From an uncultured Verrucomicrobia subdivision 3 bacterium (GTDB lineage Bacteria > Verrucomicrobiota > Verrucomicrobiae > Limisphaerales > UBA11358): a DNA stretch of 39,183 nt. How positions within the stretch are numbered: the first letter of the stretch is position 1; each line of letters begins with the position of its first letter. Below are positions 25,901 through 32,545 of this stretch, one piece after another. Under the pieces are notes generated by a model. It did not search any database, was not told where the DNA came from, and worked only from the letters and a program-made list of their open reading frames with translations. The stretch is from NCBI GenBank assembly GCA_903847285.1, contig CAINDH010000011.1, forward strand, positions 1 through 39,183. The letters run 5' to 3'. The translations under genes were made by a program, and so were the position numbers.

Positions 25901-26245
25901 TTGCCAGTATTGGTTGTTGGTGCCACCCGAGGCGGTCACGTTCGAGTAAAACGAAAAATTGGTGCTGCTCCATGCGCTTTGCGCGGTGGTTTTGTAAAAC
26001 AGCGTGCCGCCAGTCTGGTTGCAAAGCTGCGCGCCACTCCATTTCCAGACGCCAGTGTAGAACTTCACAGCCGTGCTGGCGCCGATGGCGGTCTCGGGAT
26101 TCCGCATGTTGAAGCCGAGATCGCTGGTATTGTCGGGGATGTGCCAGCAGGTGGCGAGCGCGGCGGCGGTGCGAAAATTGGCAAACAGCAATGCGGCGGC
26201 CATCAGGCAGCAAAGCCGCCCGCAGAGGTAGGAAGTGTTTTTCAT
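22961..26245 (-). CDS. Secreted GH13 alpha-amylase-family protein with long N-terminal region and Fn3 domain
   Basis: A 1094-residue secreted protein. A signal peptide (CLMAAALLFANFRTAAA) is followed by about 300 residues of beta-rich N-terminal modules, including one that resembles starch-binding or glycogen-branching N domains. The GH13 barrel starts near residue 325 (DISMYELNALTIGAQG). All four GH13 regions are readable: MLDEPFNH (Asp454, His459), GVRADFG with nucleophile Asp604, FMTESLDGG with acid Glu633, and NHVSHDE with His691-Asp692. After the barrel come an Fn3-like domain (PPAPGVPGIGSTNNYVFANS onward) and the C-terminal domain shared with its neighbours. I chose the ATG at 26245 because the signal peptide follows; the earlier frame overlaps the upstream gene. 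It starts 19 bases after the stop of the other GH13 gene, so the two form an operon. Exact substrate (starch, glycogen or pullulan) is not decided. Confidence 0.9.
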   Translation of the reverse strand: MKNTSYLCGRLCCLMAAALLFANFRTAAALATCWHIPDNTSDLGFNMRNPETAIGASTAVKFYTGVWKWSGAQLCNQTGGTLFYKTTAQSAWSSTNFSFYSNVTASGGTNNQYWQMALPGGLFNGGDTVQYFFLLTFDGFGGVSNTWLYGNNAGSTATAASNTAAASPFTYTVTNNAIGTPVLTVNSVNADYTTTHVFVNELNSDAAPLTLLFTPNGGTVTNVEIFSNLNRRDRATLDANGDGIEDGIITPDGNLILAGDDSSYYKAYTMTNVGGGNYSLTLNCTKTGAYRLTARFKVVGSSTWNWYSGSGGRRDHAIVVTPSKARDISMYELNALTIGAQGTAQTDRSTFTDLYNGPGSRAYDAVTNRFNLTYAQNLGINWLWFQPIHPTGIDGRQTDPGTSLPYSVGSPYAVKNFFQINPLLSKANTRDAALGEFTNFVAAADAAGVSIMLDEPFNHTSYDCELDASGVYYFKTNAAPTDEIRNSEARFYSANGDYCARASSAATVAVAPDRGDFGKFGDVHDVFFGRYAALVCQNPSDNGNYLNESDTFDYSTNSGNFDRVTQNTWRYFADSVLYWLDKTGCPNGTTANQTYKGIDGVRADFGQGLPPQCWEYIINKVRARKWDFVFMTESLDGGAVTYRSNRHFDILNENLIFSLQSASTASDYRSAFESRRAAYGQSLVLLNHVSHDEQTYSDPYQALIRHAVVSTIDGAPMVFYGEELGISTSFGFNLYESNFGKNIPHFKKFNSMQPIFSPANRNYGLDQLWPVYAGINQARNFSKALRSSNRYFLDQTGGGGAQANIFSVAKYEAANAAPNFSDVVFAFATLDRNNPQSGNFNVNITQGGSNLFGLKPARIYNVKNIAAYTAIDGNRRNVWQWGGGIAGSNVLANGVFVSLNPVPTTNGGWAGNPFEAQYLKLYDVTPPPAPGVPGIGSTNNYVFANSVTFSWTGATDAEGGIAGYHVLVGTTPGGAEVTNVTVNATSLTVTGNYGAHLYATVTAVNNAGIESSPASAVSSIALLNPAWIPVASMASKNFLNWSSASGQVYRVWSSTNLALPFAPFNSTVTATTATVSFPNNPTNAARYFKVQLIP

Positions 26246-26264
26246 GAAAATGTTACTCGCGGGA

Positions 26265-29200
26265 TTACGGCACCATCTGGATTTGGTAAAACTTTTGCGC
26301 CGCCGGATTTGCGTCGTAGAAAAAAGTTGAGGAGCCGGTGCCGAGAATCGGATCGCTGATGGCGGTGAAAGGCACGAGCAGATTCGTCGTGGCCAGCACG
26401 ACATAATTCAAGCCGGGCGCACTGTCCCAGACGACCTGCTGGTTATTGTTCGCGAGGCCGGAGATCCGCAGCGGCGGCGCGATCGTGAGCGAACGCGTAT
26501 CGGTGATCGGCGTGATGGCGTTGGTGTAGCTGATGACGATGGTGTTCGTGCCGAGCGGCGGATTGTTCCAGTTGTATTGGAGGGTGCGGTAGCCGGGACA
26601 ATAGGCGTTATTGCCACCCACGGGCTGGAAAAAATAATTCGCCTGCGGTTGCAACACGCCATTGATGACGATCGTGAAATTAGTTTTCAACGGCGTGAGC
26701 GCGCTGCTAAAACAGGCCTGCAACAAGTAGGTCATGTTCGTGCTGTAAGTCAGCACGGTGCCATTCGTCCCAGGGCTGGCGATGGAAACGATCTGCGCCG
26801 GCGCGAGCGTATTGACCGTCGTGGTCAAGATCGTGACCCGGTTGGAATAAACCGCCGTGGCAAATTCTTTCAACCGCGCGCTGATGGTCGCGCTGCCGCT
26901 CGTCGGGATGTTCGTATAAACAAACCGGAATTCCTGGGGATAATTGGGATACTGCCCGCTCAAGGTCGTGTCCGGGTTCACGGCCGTGGCCGCGACAAAT
27001 ACGTTGGTGCCGTTGCCATTGGCCCGGCCCGTGACGGAATCGTCATTGTTCGTATCACTGTCCTGAATGTTGAAATCCACACCCGTGACCGTGCTGTCGG
27101 CACGGACGACGACGGTGTAAGTCGTGGCTCCGATCGTCGAGGCGTTCGCCGGAAACGGAATCGCACCGGTGGGCAGCGCGCCGTCGTAATAAAAAGTTTG
27201 CAGGAACGTATTGTAAGACGACGACTGATTGGTGCGCGGCAGGAACGAACGGGCGCGCACGATGTGAAAGCCGGATTGCAGGCCGATGCTCGTGCTGTTC
27301 GTGTTCAAATCGTTGTGTTGCCAGACGACGGCCGTGGTCGGATTGAAATTCGTGATCGCCGCTTGCGTCAGACCGTAAAGCTTGGCCCCGGAAGTTTCCG
27401 AGTCAGGAATCGGCAAGCCGTTGGCCCCGGCATAAAGGCTGCCGCCGCTGCCGCCAAAAAACGCGCCGAACTTGTAACGCACTTGCGTGCCCGTCAACTG
27501 CCCCGGGATCGTCACTTTCCACCAATCAATCGTCGCCGTGGGATTGTCCGCAGCCAGATAGAGCGCCTGCACCACTTTCGTTGTCCCTTTGCCAACGCCA
27601 AACGCGCCTTCCGGATTGGTGCCGTCCGTGGTGTAGTAGATAAAGCAAGTGTTGATATAGTTCGCATAGCCGATCTTGACGTAAATATCCGCCGCCTGAC
27701 CGTTCGTGGGGGCAAACGGCAGGCGTTGCTTTGCTTGGGCATTATTGGTTGCGGTTACCGTATCTGCCGGGTCGTGATAAACAAACGCGGCCGACTGGCT
27801 GGTGCCTTGGCCGATGCCGGCGCCGGGCACGATAAAATTGGTTCCGCCAACCGTGAAGTAATAGGTCTCGGCACCGAGGGAAATGATGTTGTTGCTCAAG
27901 GTATTTTTCGCCGCAAATTTTTCGGGGTTGTTGCGGAACTGAAACCCCGTCTGTTCGTAGCCGAGAAAAACGTCGGTGGCATAGCCGGGCTTGTTATCAC
28001 GCAAATCGAGAAAGTTGGTCGGTGCACCGCCATTTAAATTTGTCGGGCCAAGTCCCATCTGGCTGTTCAAATCCATGCCGCCATCCAATTTCAACAGTGT
28101 GTTCACGGAGGAAGCATCGCTGCGAGCGATGATGTCGAAGTTTGCGTTCGTCACCACCGGAACATCAATCGCGTAGGTGAGATTTGAAACATGCACGCCG
28201 CCGATGACGTTGCCAAAACCATCCACGCTGCCCCGCATCTTGAAGGGAAAAATCGGATTGTAGCCATTGGTGTCACCGTTCACGCCGTCCTTGCGGGTGA
28301 TGGTGATGTGCGGCACTTCGTTGCCGCCCTGCTTGAAAATAATCGCGTTCGTGGAAACATTGGCGCGGCTCGCCTCCGGCCACTGATAGCCATAGATCAC
28401 CCAGCCGCCGCTCGGCACCAAAATCTCAATGGCTCCTCCATTGGCTGGAATAATTTGGTTGCCAACATAAACGATGCTGCCCCCGCTATTTTGTGCGGTG
28501 GTCTTCGAATTCGTCGCCGCCCGGACGGTGACTTTCTTAAAAGTTCGATCGTAGCCGGGAGTGGAGGTTGCCAACTGGGACAACACCGATCCCGGCGGAA
28601 ATTGAACGCACAATCCCTGATTGGTCCCATTGGCACCGGGCGGGAGCGAGGCACCCGGCAAAACGTCGCCAATATTATCAATGAACATGATGTCGCCGGG
28701 AAAACTCGTCTTGTCATTCATCACGAACAGGCAAACATCCTGATCCTGCGCTGCGCTGCCCTCGCGGTAATCATACCGTTCAAACGCGACCACGTTGTAA
28801 TCGCTCCAGCGCGTCCAAGTGCCGCCGCGCGCGAGTTGGTTGTGCAGGTAGCAGATGTCCGGCATCTGGTTGTCGCCGTATTCGCCGAGATAGTTGGCAT
28901 AGGCGATGGACGGAAAATAACTTGGCGCGCTGGAATAGTTGTAGCCGTCGGAGTAAATCACGGCCATGCCTTCATGCATCAAATAATACGCGTTCTGCAT
29001 TTCCCGCCGGGCTGCGTAACTGCCGCTCGCGTCGTGGCTCTGCGCGAACATCACGCTCTGCGCAGCGCTGAACGCGCCGAAGTAAGGCGAGTAGTCGCGC
29101 GAATCCAGACCGGCCAGCGAAGAATTTCCATTCAGCGCATCATTCATCTTGTCGCGCAACGGCGAGTTGAGCAGCCGCATGCCGCGGCGAAGATATTCGT

Positions 29201-30263
29201 CAAACGTCGGCGGCTGGCCCAGATGTTCGCCAAAGATCATCGCGTCATTGCGCGTGGATTCGGTGTCAAACAGGCTGTTCCGATTGCCGTCGGCTTCGTT
29301 GTAGCCATTGCCCAAAGCATTGGTTCCGTAACCATGCACGTAATCATACATCGCCTGGATGGCACCCGTGTAACCGCTAAAAGTGGTCTCGCTAGAAAAG
29401 GTGCTGGCCCCGGCGTCGGAACCAAAAAATGCGGAGGGAACGTGTTTCACTGCATCGAGGCGGAAGCCATCGCACTTCGTCTGGTCCAGCGTGTAGAGCG
29501 CGGCGCGAATGGTGTAGGAATTAACGTCTTCGGAAACAATGGTGCCGTTGGTGCCGTTGAACGGCCGCCACGGGCTGCCATTGATGGCGGACTTGCTCGT
29601 GTCCATGTAATACTGGTTCTGTCCCGGCTGCCGGATGAAATTCGGTTTCGTCGTCGAGTTGCCGGAACTGGCCCCGAAATTTCCATTCACACTGCCCGGT
29701 TCCGTGGCGAGGTCAATCAAGCCCGCGAGCGGTTGATACTGCAAATAGAATTGATTGTTGTAGTCCTGCACACTCGGCCAGTTGCGGTAAAAATTTCCCG
29801 AGGTCTGCAGGTGAAAATCTTTCGGCTGGAGACCGGGATAAAAATTCGTCGGCGTGTTCGCGTCATAGCCGGGCACGGTGAACGCCCGGTGATTCATGAT
29901 GTTGTCGAAATAGACGCGAATGCCGAAGCGGTGCGCCGTGCGGACGAGTTCCTGCAATTGCGCCTTCGTTCCCCACTGCGTCGCGGTCGTGCCGGACTGG
30001 TTCAAATCGCCAAGGTCATACGGATCAAATAAATCGTAGCCGACGGAATACACGCTGCCGCCTTTCGCCGGCGGCGGCAGCCAGAGCGCATCGTAGCCCG
30101 CCTCGGCGATCTCCGGCATTTTTTTGGTCACATCCGGCCAGCTCAAATTGAACAACTGGAGCATCGCCTCGCCGCGCATGGAAACCACGCCGCCCGCCAG
30201 CAACAGAAACAATAAAAACGCCCGGAGCGCGGCGATGGACGGGGAGGGTAAAATGTTTTTCAC
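26265..30263 (-). CDS. Secreted multidomain GH13 alpha-amylase
   Basis: A 1332-residue secreted alpha-amylase-family enzyme that should hydrolyse alpha-1,4-glucans. The signal (FLLFLLLAGGVVS) needs the GTG at 30263 as start; internal ATGs at codons 29 and 34 would remove it. The catalytic barrel is N-terminal (about residues 34-520). Its four motifs are VYFDNIMNH (Asp120, His125), CDGFRLDAVKH with nucleophile Asp270, MIFGEHLG with acid Glu346, and FAQSHDA with His410-Asp411. About 750 residues of beta-rich modules follow, at least one of them starch-module-like (ADIYVKIGYANYINTCFIYY, then TDGTNPEGAFG). The last 60 residues are the shared C-terminal domain ending QIQMVP. It is first in the leftward starch set, behind a promoter candidate at 30291-30319. 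Confidence 0.92.
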   Translation of the reverse strand: MKNILPSPSIAALRAFLLFLLLAGGVVSMRGEAMLQLFNLSWPDVTKKMPEIAEAGYDALWLPPPAKGGSVYSVGYDLFDPYDLGDLNQSGTTATQWGTKAQLQELVRTAHRFGIRVYFDNIMNHRAFTVPGYDANTPTNFYPGLQPKDFHLQTSGNFYRNWPSVQDYNNQFYLQYQPLAGLIDLATEPGSVNGNFGASSGNSTTKPNFIRQPGQNQYYMDTSKSAINGSPWRPFNGTNGTIVSEDVNSYTIRAALYTLDQTKCDGFRLDAVKHVPSAFFGSDAGASTFSSETTFSGYTGAIQAMYDYVHGYGTNALGNGYNEADGNRNSLFDTESTRNDAMIFGEHLGQPPTFDEYLRRGMRLLNSPLRDKMNDALNGNSSLAGLDSRDYSPYFGAFSAAQSVMFAQSHDASGSYAARREMQNAYYLMHEGMAVIYSDGYNYSSAPSYFPSIAYANYLGEYGDNQMPDICYLHNQLARGGTWTRWSDYNVVAFERYDYREGSAAQDQDVCLFVMNDKTSFPGDIMFIDNIGDVLPGASLPPGANGTNQGLCVQFPPGSVLSQLATSTPGYDRTFKKVTVRAATNSKTTAQNSGGSIVYVGNQIIPANGGAIEILVPSGGWVIYGYQWPEASRANVSTNAIIFKQGGNEVPHITITRKDGVNGDTNGYNPIFPFKMRGSVDGFGNVIGGVHVSNLTYAIDVPVVTNANFDIIARSDASSVNTLLKLDGGMDLNSQMGLGPTNLNGGAPTNFLDLRDNKPGYATDVFLGYEQTGFQFRNNPEKFAAKNTLSNNIISLGAETYYFTVGGTNFIVPGAGIGQGTSQSAAFVYHDPADTVTATNNAQAKQRLPFAPTNGQAADIYVKIGYANYINTCFIYYTTDGTNPEGAFGVGKGTTKVVQALYLAADNPTATIDWWKVTIPGQLTGTQVRYKFGAFFGGSGGSLYAGANGLPIPDSETSGAKLYGLTQAAITNFNPTTAVVWQHNDLNTNSTSIGLQSGFHIVRARSFLPRTNQSSSYNTFLQTFYYDGALPTGAIPFPANASTIGATTYTVVVRADSTVTGVDFNIQDSDTNNDDSVTGRANGNGTNVFVAATAVNPDTTLSGQYPNYPQEFRFVYTNIPTSGSATISARLKEFATAVYSNRVTILTTTVNTLAPAQIVSIASPGTNGTVLTYSTNMTYLLQACFSSALTPLKTNFTIVINGVLQPQANYFFQPVGGNNAYCPGYRTLQYNWNNPPLGTNTIVISYTNAITPITDTRSLTIAPPLRISGLANNNQQVVWDSAPGLNYVVLATTNLLVPFTAISDPILGTGSSTFFYDANPAAQKFYQIQMVP

Positions 30264-30290
30264 AGATTCAGTTGGCTACGTGACAGGTTA

Positions 30291-30319
30291 AAAATCCAGC
30301 CCAAGATGGCAGTTGTCAA
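30291..30319 (-). promoter_or_regulatory. Candidate promoter of the GH13 operon with overlapping palindrome
   Basis: On the reverse strand a perfect TTGACA (30319-30314) is followed after 17 bases by GATTTT (30296-30291), a weak -10. An imperfect palindrome covers the -35: AGTTGTC (30311-30317), AAAT, GGCAACT (30322-30328), with six of seven positions paired. A repressor bound there would block the promoter, fitting sugar-responsive control, but no regulator gene is in the window. Transcription would start about 20 bases before the GTG at 30263. Confidence 0.4.
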
Positions 30320-30493
30320 ATGGCAACTCGCGCGGTGCTAGGCTGGAAGTAGACGGACAATACGCCTTTAGTTTGCCAACAGCCATCGCATCTATGTGCG
30401 GGCATCAAAATTTTTCCGACGAACCGCCAGCGCCCCCAGACCCGCCAAATTTCAATTTGACGATTCGCCGCCAAGCGCGACACTGCCGGAGCC

Positions 30494-31114
30494 ATGAACT
30501 TCAAACGTTGGTTCGCTTTCGTGTGCCTCGCGCTGGTGCTGGTGGCGGAGTTTGCCCTCTTCCGCGCCTACCGCGACCGCGATGCGCTGCAAATCAGCCT
30601 CAATAATGCACAAGCCGAACTGCGGCAGACCGCGACCGAACGCGACGAACTGAAAAATTCCAACGCCGGTCTTCAGGCCACCGAAATTTCCCGGCTGCGA
30701 AAACAAAACTCGCTGCTCACCAACCAAGTCGCCCAGTGGCGCGCAGCTTTAGCGCAGTTGAATGACGAAAGCAGCTCCAACGCCCAGCACCTTGCCACCG
30801 CGCGCGCAGCGCTTCAGTTGCAACAGGAGCATCTGGAAGAATTGCAGGATCAGAGCCAGCAGATTCTCGATGCCAGTGTCGCCGTCATCGCGCGCAAGAC
30901 TTGCGTCAACAACCTGCGACTGATTGACGATGCAAAACAACAGTGGGCCACAGACAACAATAAACGCCCGACCGCCCAGCCGACCGTGAAAGAGTTGCTC
31001 CCGTATTTCAAAGACAAGGTTTTTCCCGAGTGCCCCGGCGGCGGCACAATTTATCTGAATGCCGCCAATGAAGTTCCGACCTGCTCAATCTCCGGCCACG
31101 CGCTGCCGCAGTAA
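30494..31114 (+). CDS. Membrane-anchored coiled-coil protein with pseudopilin-like C-terminal domain
   Basis: A 206-residue protein of unknown function. Residues 6-24 form one transmembrane helix (WFAFVCLALVLVAEFALF). Residues 30-125 are a long heptad-rich coiled coil (LRQTATERDELKNSNAGLQ, LATARAALQLQQEHLEELQ). The last 70 residues match a small domain I recall from verrucomicrobial type II-secretion-like pseudopilins: CVNNLRLIDDAKQQWA, then ELLPYF, CPGGGTIYL and PTCSISGHA, with Cys137, Cys180 and Cys197. The prepilin cleavage motif that normally precedes this domain is absent, and a plain membrane anchor and coiled coil replace it. The ATG at 30494 is the first start. It is divergent from the GH13 operon and convergent with thiE. 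A role linked to secretion or surface pili is only a guess. Confidence 0.7.
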   Translation: MNFKRWFAFVCLALVLVAEFALFRAYRDRDALQISLNNAQAELRQTATERDELKNSNAGLQATEISRLRKQNSLLTNQVAQWRAALAQLNDESSSNAQHLATARAALQLQQEHLEELQDQSQQILDASVAVIARKTCVNNLRLIDDAKQQWATDNNKRPTAQPTVKELLPYFKDKVFPECPGGGTIYLNAANEVPTCSISGHALPQ

Positions 31115-31130
31115 ATTCTTTCTTTGCGAT

Positions 31131-31142
31131 CTTGGCGGCTTT
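31131..31142 (+). repeat. Short dispersed repeat, copy 1
   Basis: The 12-base word CTTGGCGGCTTT is preceded by a related TTCTTTGCGAT stretch. It lies in the 35-base gap between two convergent genes. A second copy lies on the other strand at 33536-33547, also between genes. Words of this type recur at gene ends in many bacterial genomes; two copies cannot prove a family. Confidence 0.35.
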
Positions 31143-31149
31143 GCCTGAG

Positions 31150-31788
31150 TCAATTCAGCTTCCGCCGAAACTCCGCGCATGCCTTCGCTACATCCGGCGC
31201 ATTGAGAATCGCCGAGACCACACAAATGCGTTGCGCGCCCGCGGCTAACACTGCATCAATCGTCTGCAAGTTGATGCCCCCGATGGCGAACCACGGCACA
31301 GCCACATTCTGCGCCGCCCAGCGGACATATTCCAGCGTCACCGGCTTGGCCGTCGGCTTGGTGCCCGTCGCAAAAATCGGCCCGATGGCGACGTAGTCTG
31401 CACCAGCATCAACCGCCCGCTGCGCCTGCGCGGGCGCGTGGGTGCTCAAACCAATTTTGAGTTTTGAATTTTGAGTTTTCAGTTCGGAAACATTCTGGTA
31501 GCCGACATCAAAAAAATCTTCCTGTCCCAGATGGCAGATGTCCGCGCCAAACTCGCGCGCAATTTCCAAGTGGTCGTTGATGACTAAGCCGACCTTCGCC
31601 GCGCGCGTGACAGGCAAAACTTTTTCCGCGAGGCGGCCGATTTCATCGGGCGAAGAATTTTTGGCGCGAATCTGGATCAAGTCGCTCCCGCCGTCACAAA
31701 GCTGTTGGGCGATGAATTCCGGCGCGCGGCCATGCAGATAGGCCGTGTCCACGAAGGTATAGAGCTTGCAATCAGCGAGCAGTTTCAC
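31150..31788 (-). CDS. thiE: Thiamine-phosphate synthase
   Basis: A 212-residue TIM-barrel enzyme that joins the thiazole and pyrimidine halves of thiamine (HMP-PP plus THZ-P to thiamine phosphate). Family motifs in order: LIQIRAKN (about 37-44; the usual form ends Arg-Glu/Asp-Lys), LVINDHLEIA (about 68-77), ICHLGQEDFF (84-93), GLSTHAPAQA (113-122), YVAIGPIFATGTK (132-144), WFAIGGIN and ICVVSAI. The start is the ATG at 31788 and length is normal. Residues 103-112 (LKTQNSKLKI) are encoded by a 14-base tandem repeat and look unlike the rest of the protein. No other thiamine gene is in the window. It is convergent with the coiled-coil gene. Confidence 0.93.
   Translation of the reverse strand: MKLLADCKLYTFVDTAYLHGRAPEFIAQQLCDGGSDLIQIRAKNSSPDEIGRLAEKVLPVTRAAKVGLVINDHLEIAREFGADICHLGQEDFFDVGYQNVSELKTQNSKLKIGLSTHAPAQAQRAVDAGADYVAIGPIFATGTKPTAKPVTLEYVRWAAQNVAVPWFAIGGINLQTIDAVLAAGAQRICVVSAILNAPDVAKACAEFRRKLN
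31453..31480. repeat. 14-bp tandem repeat (two copies) inside thiE
   Basis: AATTTTGAGTTTTG (31453-31466) is followed directly by AATTTTGAGTTTTC (31467-31480), 13 of 14 bases identical. The stretch is AT-rich inside a GC-rich gene. Read leftward it encodes the polar segment KTQNSKLKI in the loop before the GLSTHA motif, keeping the frame open. It resembles short dispersed AT-rich repeats that occur mostly between genes. Confidence 0.8.
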
Positions 31789-31904
31789 GCGGCCAGCTTA
31801 ACCTCGCGACGCGTGAAACACACGCACGAGTTCGCGGCGCGGCGTGAAAATCTGCCGATTTATTTTTTGCCAGCCGCACGGAGTTGGTGCAAATTGCCGG
31901 TGCG

Positions 31905-32468
31905 ATGGCGAACAAAGAAAAGTTTCTCCAAGGCCGGCTGCTGCTGGACAGCGGACAGCTTGGCGGTTCTTTTTTTCAACGCACCGTCGTCCTCATCTGC
32001 CAGCACAATCTCGAAGGTGCGTTTGGCCTCATCCTCAACCGCGCGCTCGGCAAGACCGCCGGCGAAGTCATCGTGGCCGACTTGCCCGAGACGCTGAAGG
32101 AGTCTCCGCTATTCCTAGGCGGCCCGGTGCAGCCCAGTGCCTTGAGCTACCTGCACACCGATACGTTCATCCCCGACGCCGACGTGATGCCCAACCTTGC
32201 GCTCGGCCATTCGCTGGATGATCTGCTAGAGATCGGCGAATCGTTTTCGCCCGCTAAAAAAGTGCGGTTGTTCGCTGGCTATGCAGGCTGGAGCGCGGGA
32301 CAGTTGGAAAAGGAAATGAAACGCAAGTCGTGGCTGACGTTTCCGGCCTCACTGGAACTCGTCTTCCACACGCCGCCAGACAAACTTTGGGAAAAAGTTC
32401 TAAACGAAAAGGGTGGCTGGAAAAACAAGCTCCTCTCGCAGATGCCGGATGATCTGTCCTACAACTGA
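31905..32468 (+). CDS. yqgE: YqgE/AlgH family protein (DUF179)
   Basis: A 187-residue protein of the widespread YqgE/AlgH family, whose biochemical role is not settled. The family core is clear: FLQGRLLLDSGQLGGSFFQR, TVVLICQHNLEGAFGLILNR, then FLGGPVQPSALSYLHT and RLFAGYAGWSAGQLEKEM. Length matches the family. I chose the ATG at 31905 (MANKEKFL); a TTG at 31884 would add seven residues that do not fit. It lies 116 bases beyond the divergent thiE start and is convergent with manA. A palindromic element fills the whole gap after it. Confidence 0.93.
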   Translation: MANKEKFLQGRLLLDSGQLGGSFFQRTVVLICQHNLEGAFGLILNRALGKTAGEVIVADLPETLKESPLFLGGPVQPSALSYLHTDTFIPDADVMPNLALGHSLDDLLEIGESFSPAKKVRLFAGYAGWSAGQLEKEMKRKSWLTFPASLELVFHTPPDKLWEKVLNEKGGWKNKLLSQMPDDLSYN

Positions 32469-32469
32469 C

Positions 32470-32541
32470 GTAGCAGTCGACGTGCGTCGGCTCATTTCAA
32501 AACCGGGAATAATTTTAGATCGGACTCATGTCCGCTGCTAT
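32470..32541. repeat. REP-like imperfect palindrome filling the yqgE-manA gap
   Basis: Two 24-base arms (32470-32493 and 32518-32541) are imperfect inverted copies, 17 of 24 positions pairing. Each arm also folds on itself: CGAC-GTGC-GTCG in the left, CGGAC-TCAT-GTCCG in the right. The spacer is 24 bases. The element begins two bases after the yqgE stop and ends five bases before the manA stop. This matches the layout of REP/BIME doublets, which often act as convergent terminators. No T-tract directly follows either small hairpin. Confidence 0.6.
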
Positions 32542-32545
32542 AAAA

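Noticed and set aside
26577..28037. A 486-codon plus-strand frame opposite the same GH13 gene
   Set aside because: Also antisense and without recognisable features; codon bias of the real gene keeps the opposite frame open.
28191..30032. A 613-codon open frame on the plus strand opposite the first GH13 gene
   Set aside because: It is antisense to a clear enzyme, has no domain or signal, and its composition (Arg, Val, Ala, His) is what the reverse of a GC-rich gene gives.
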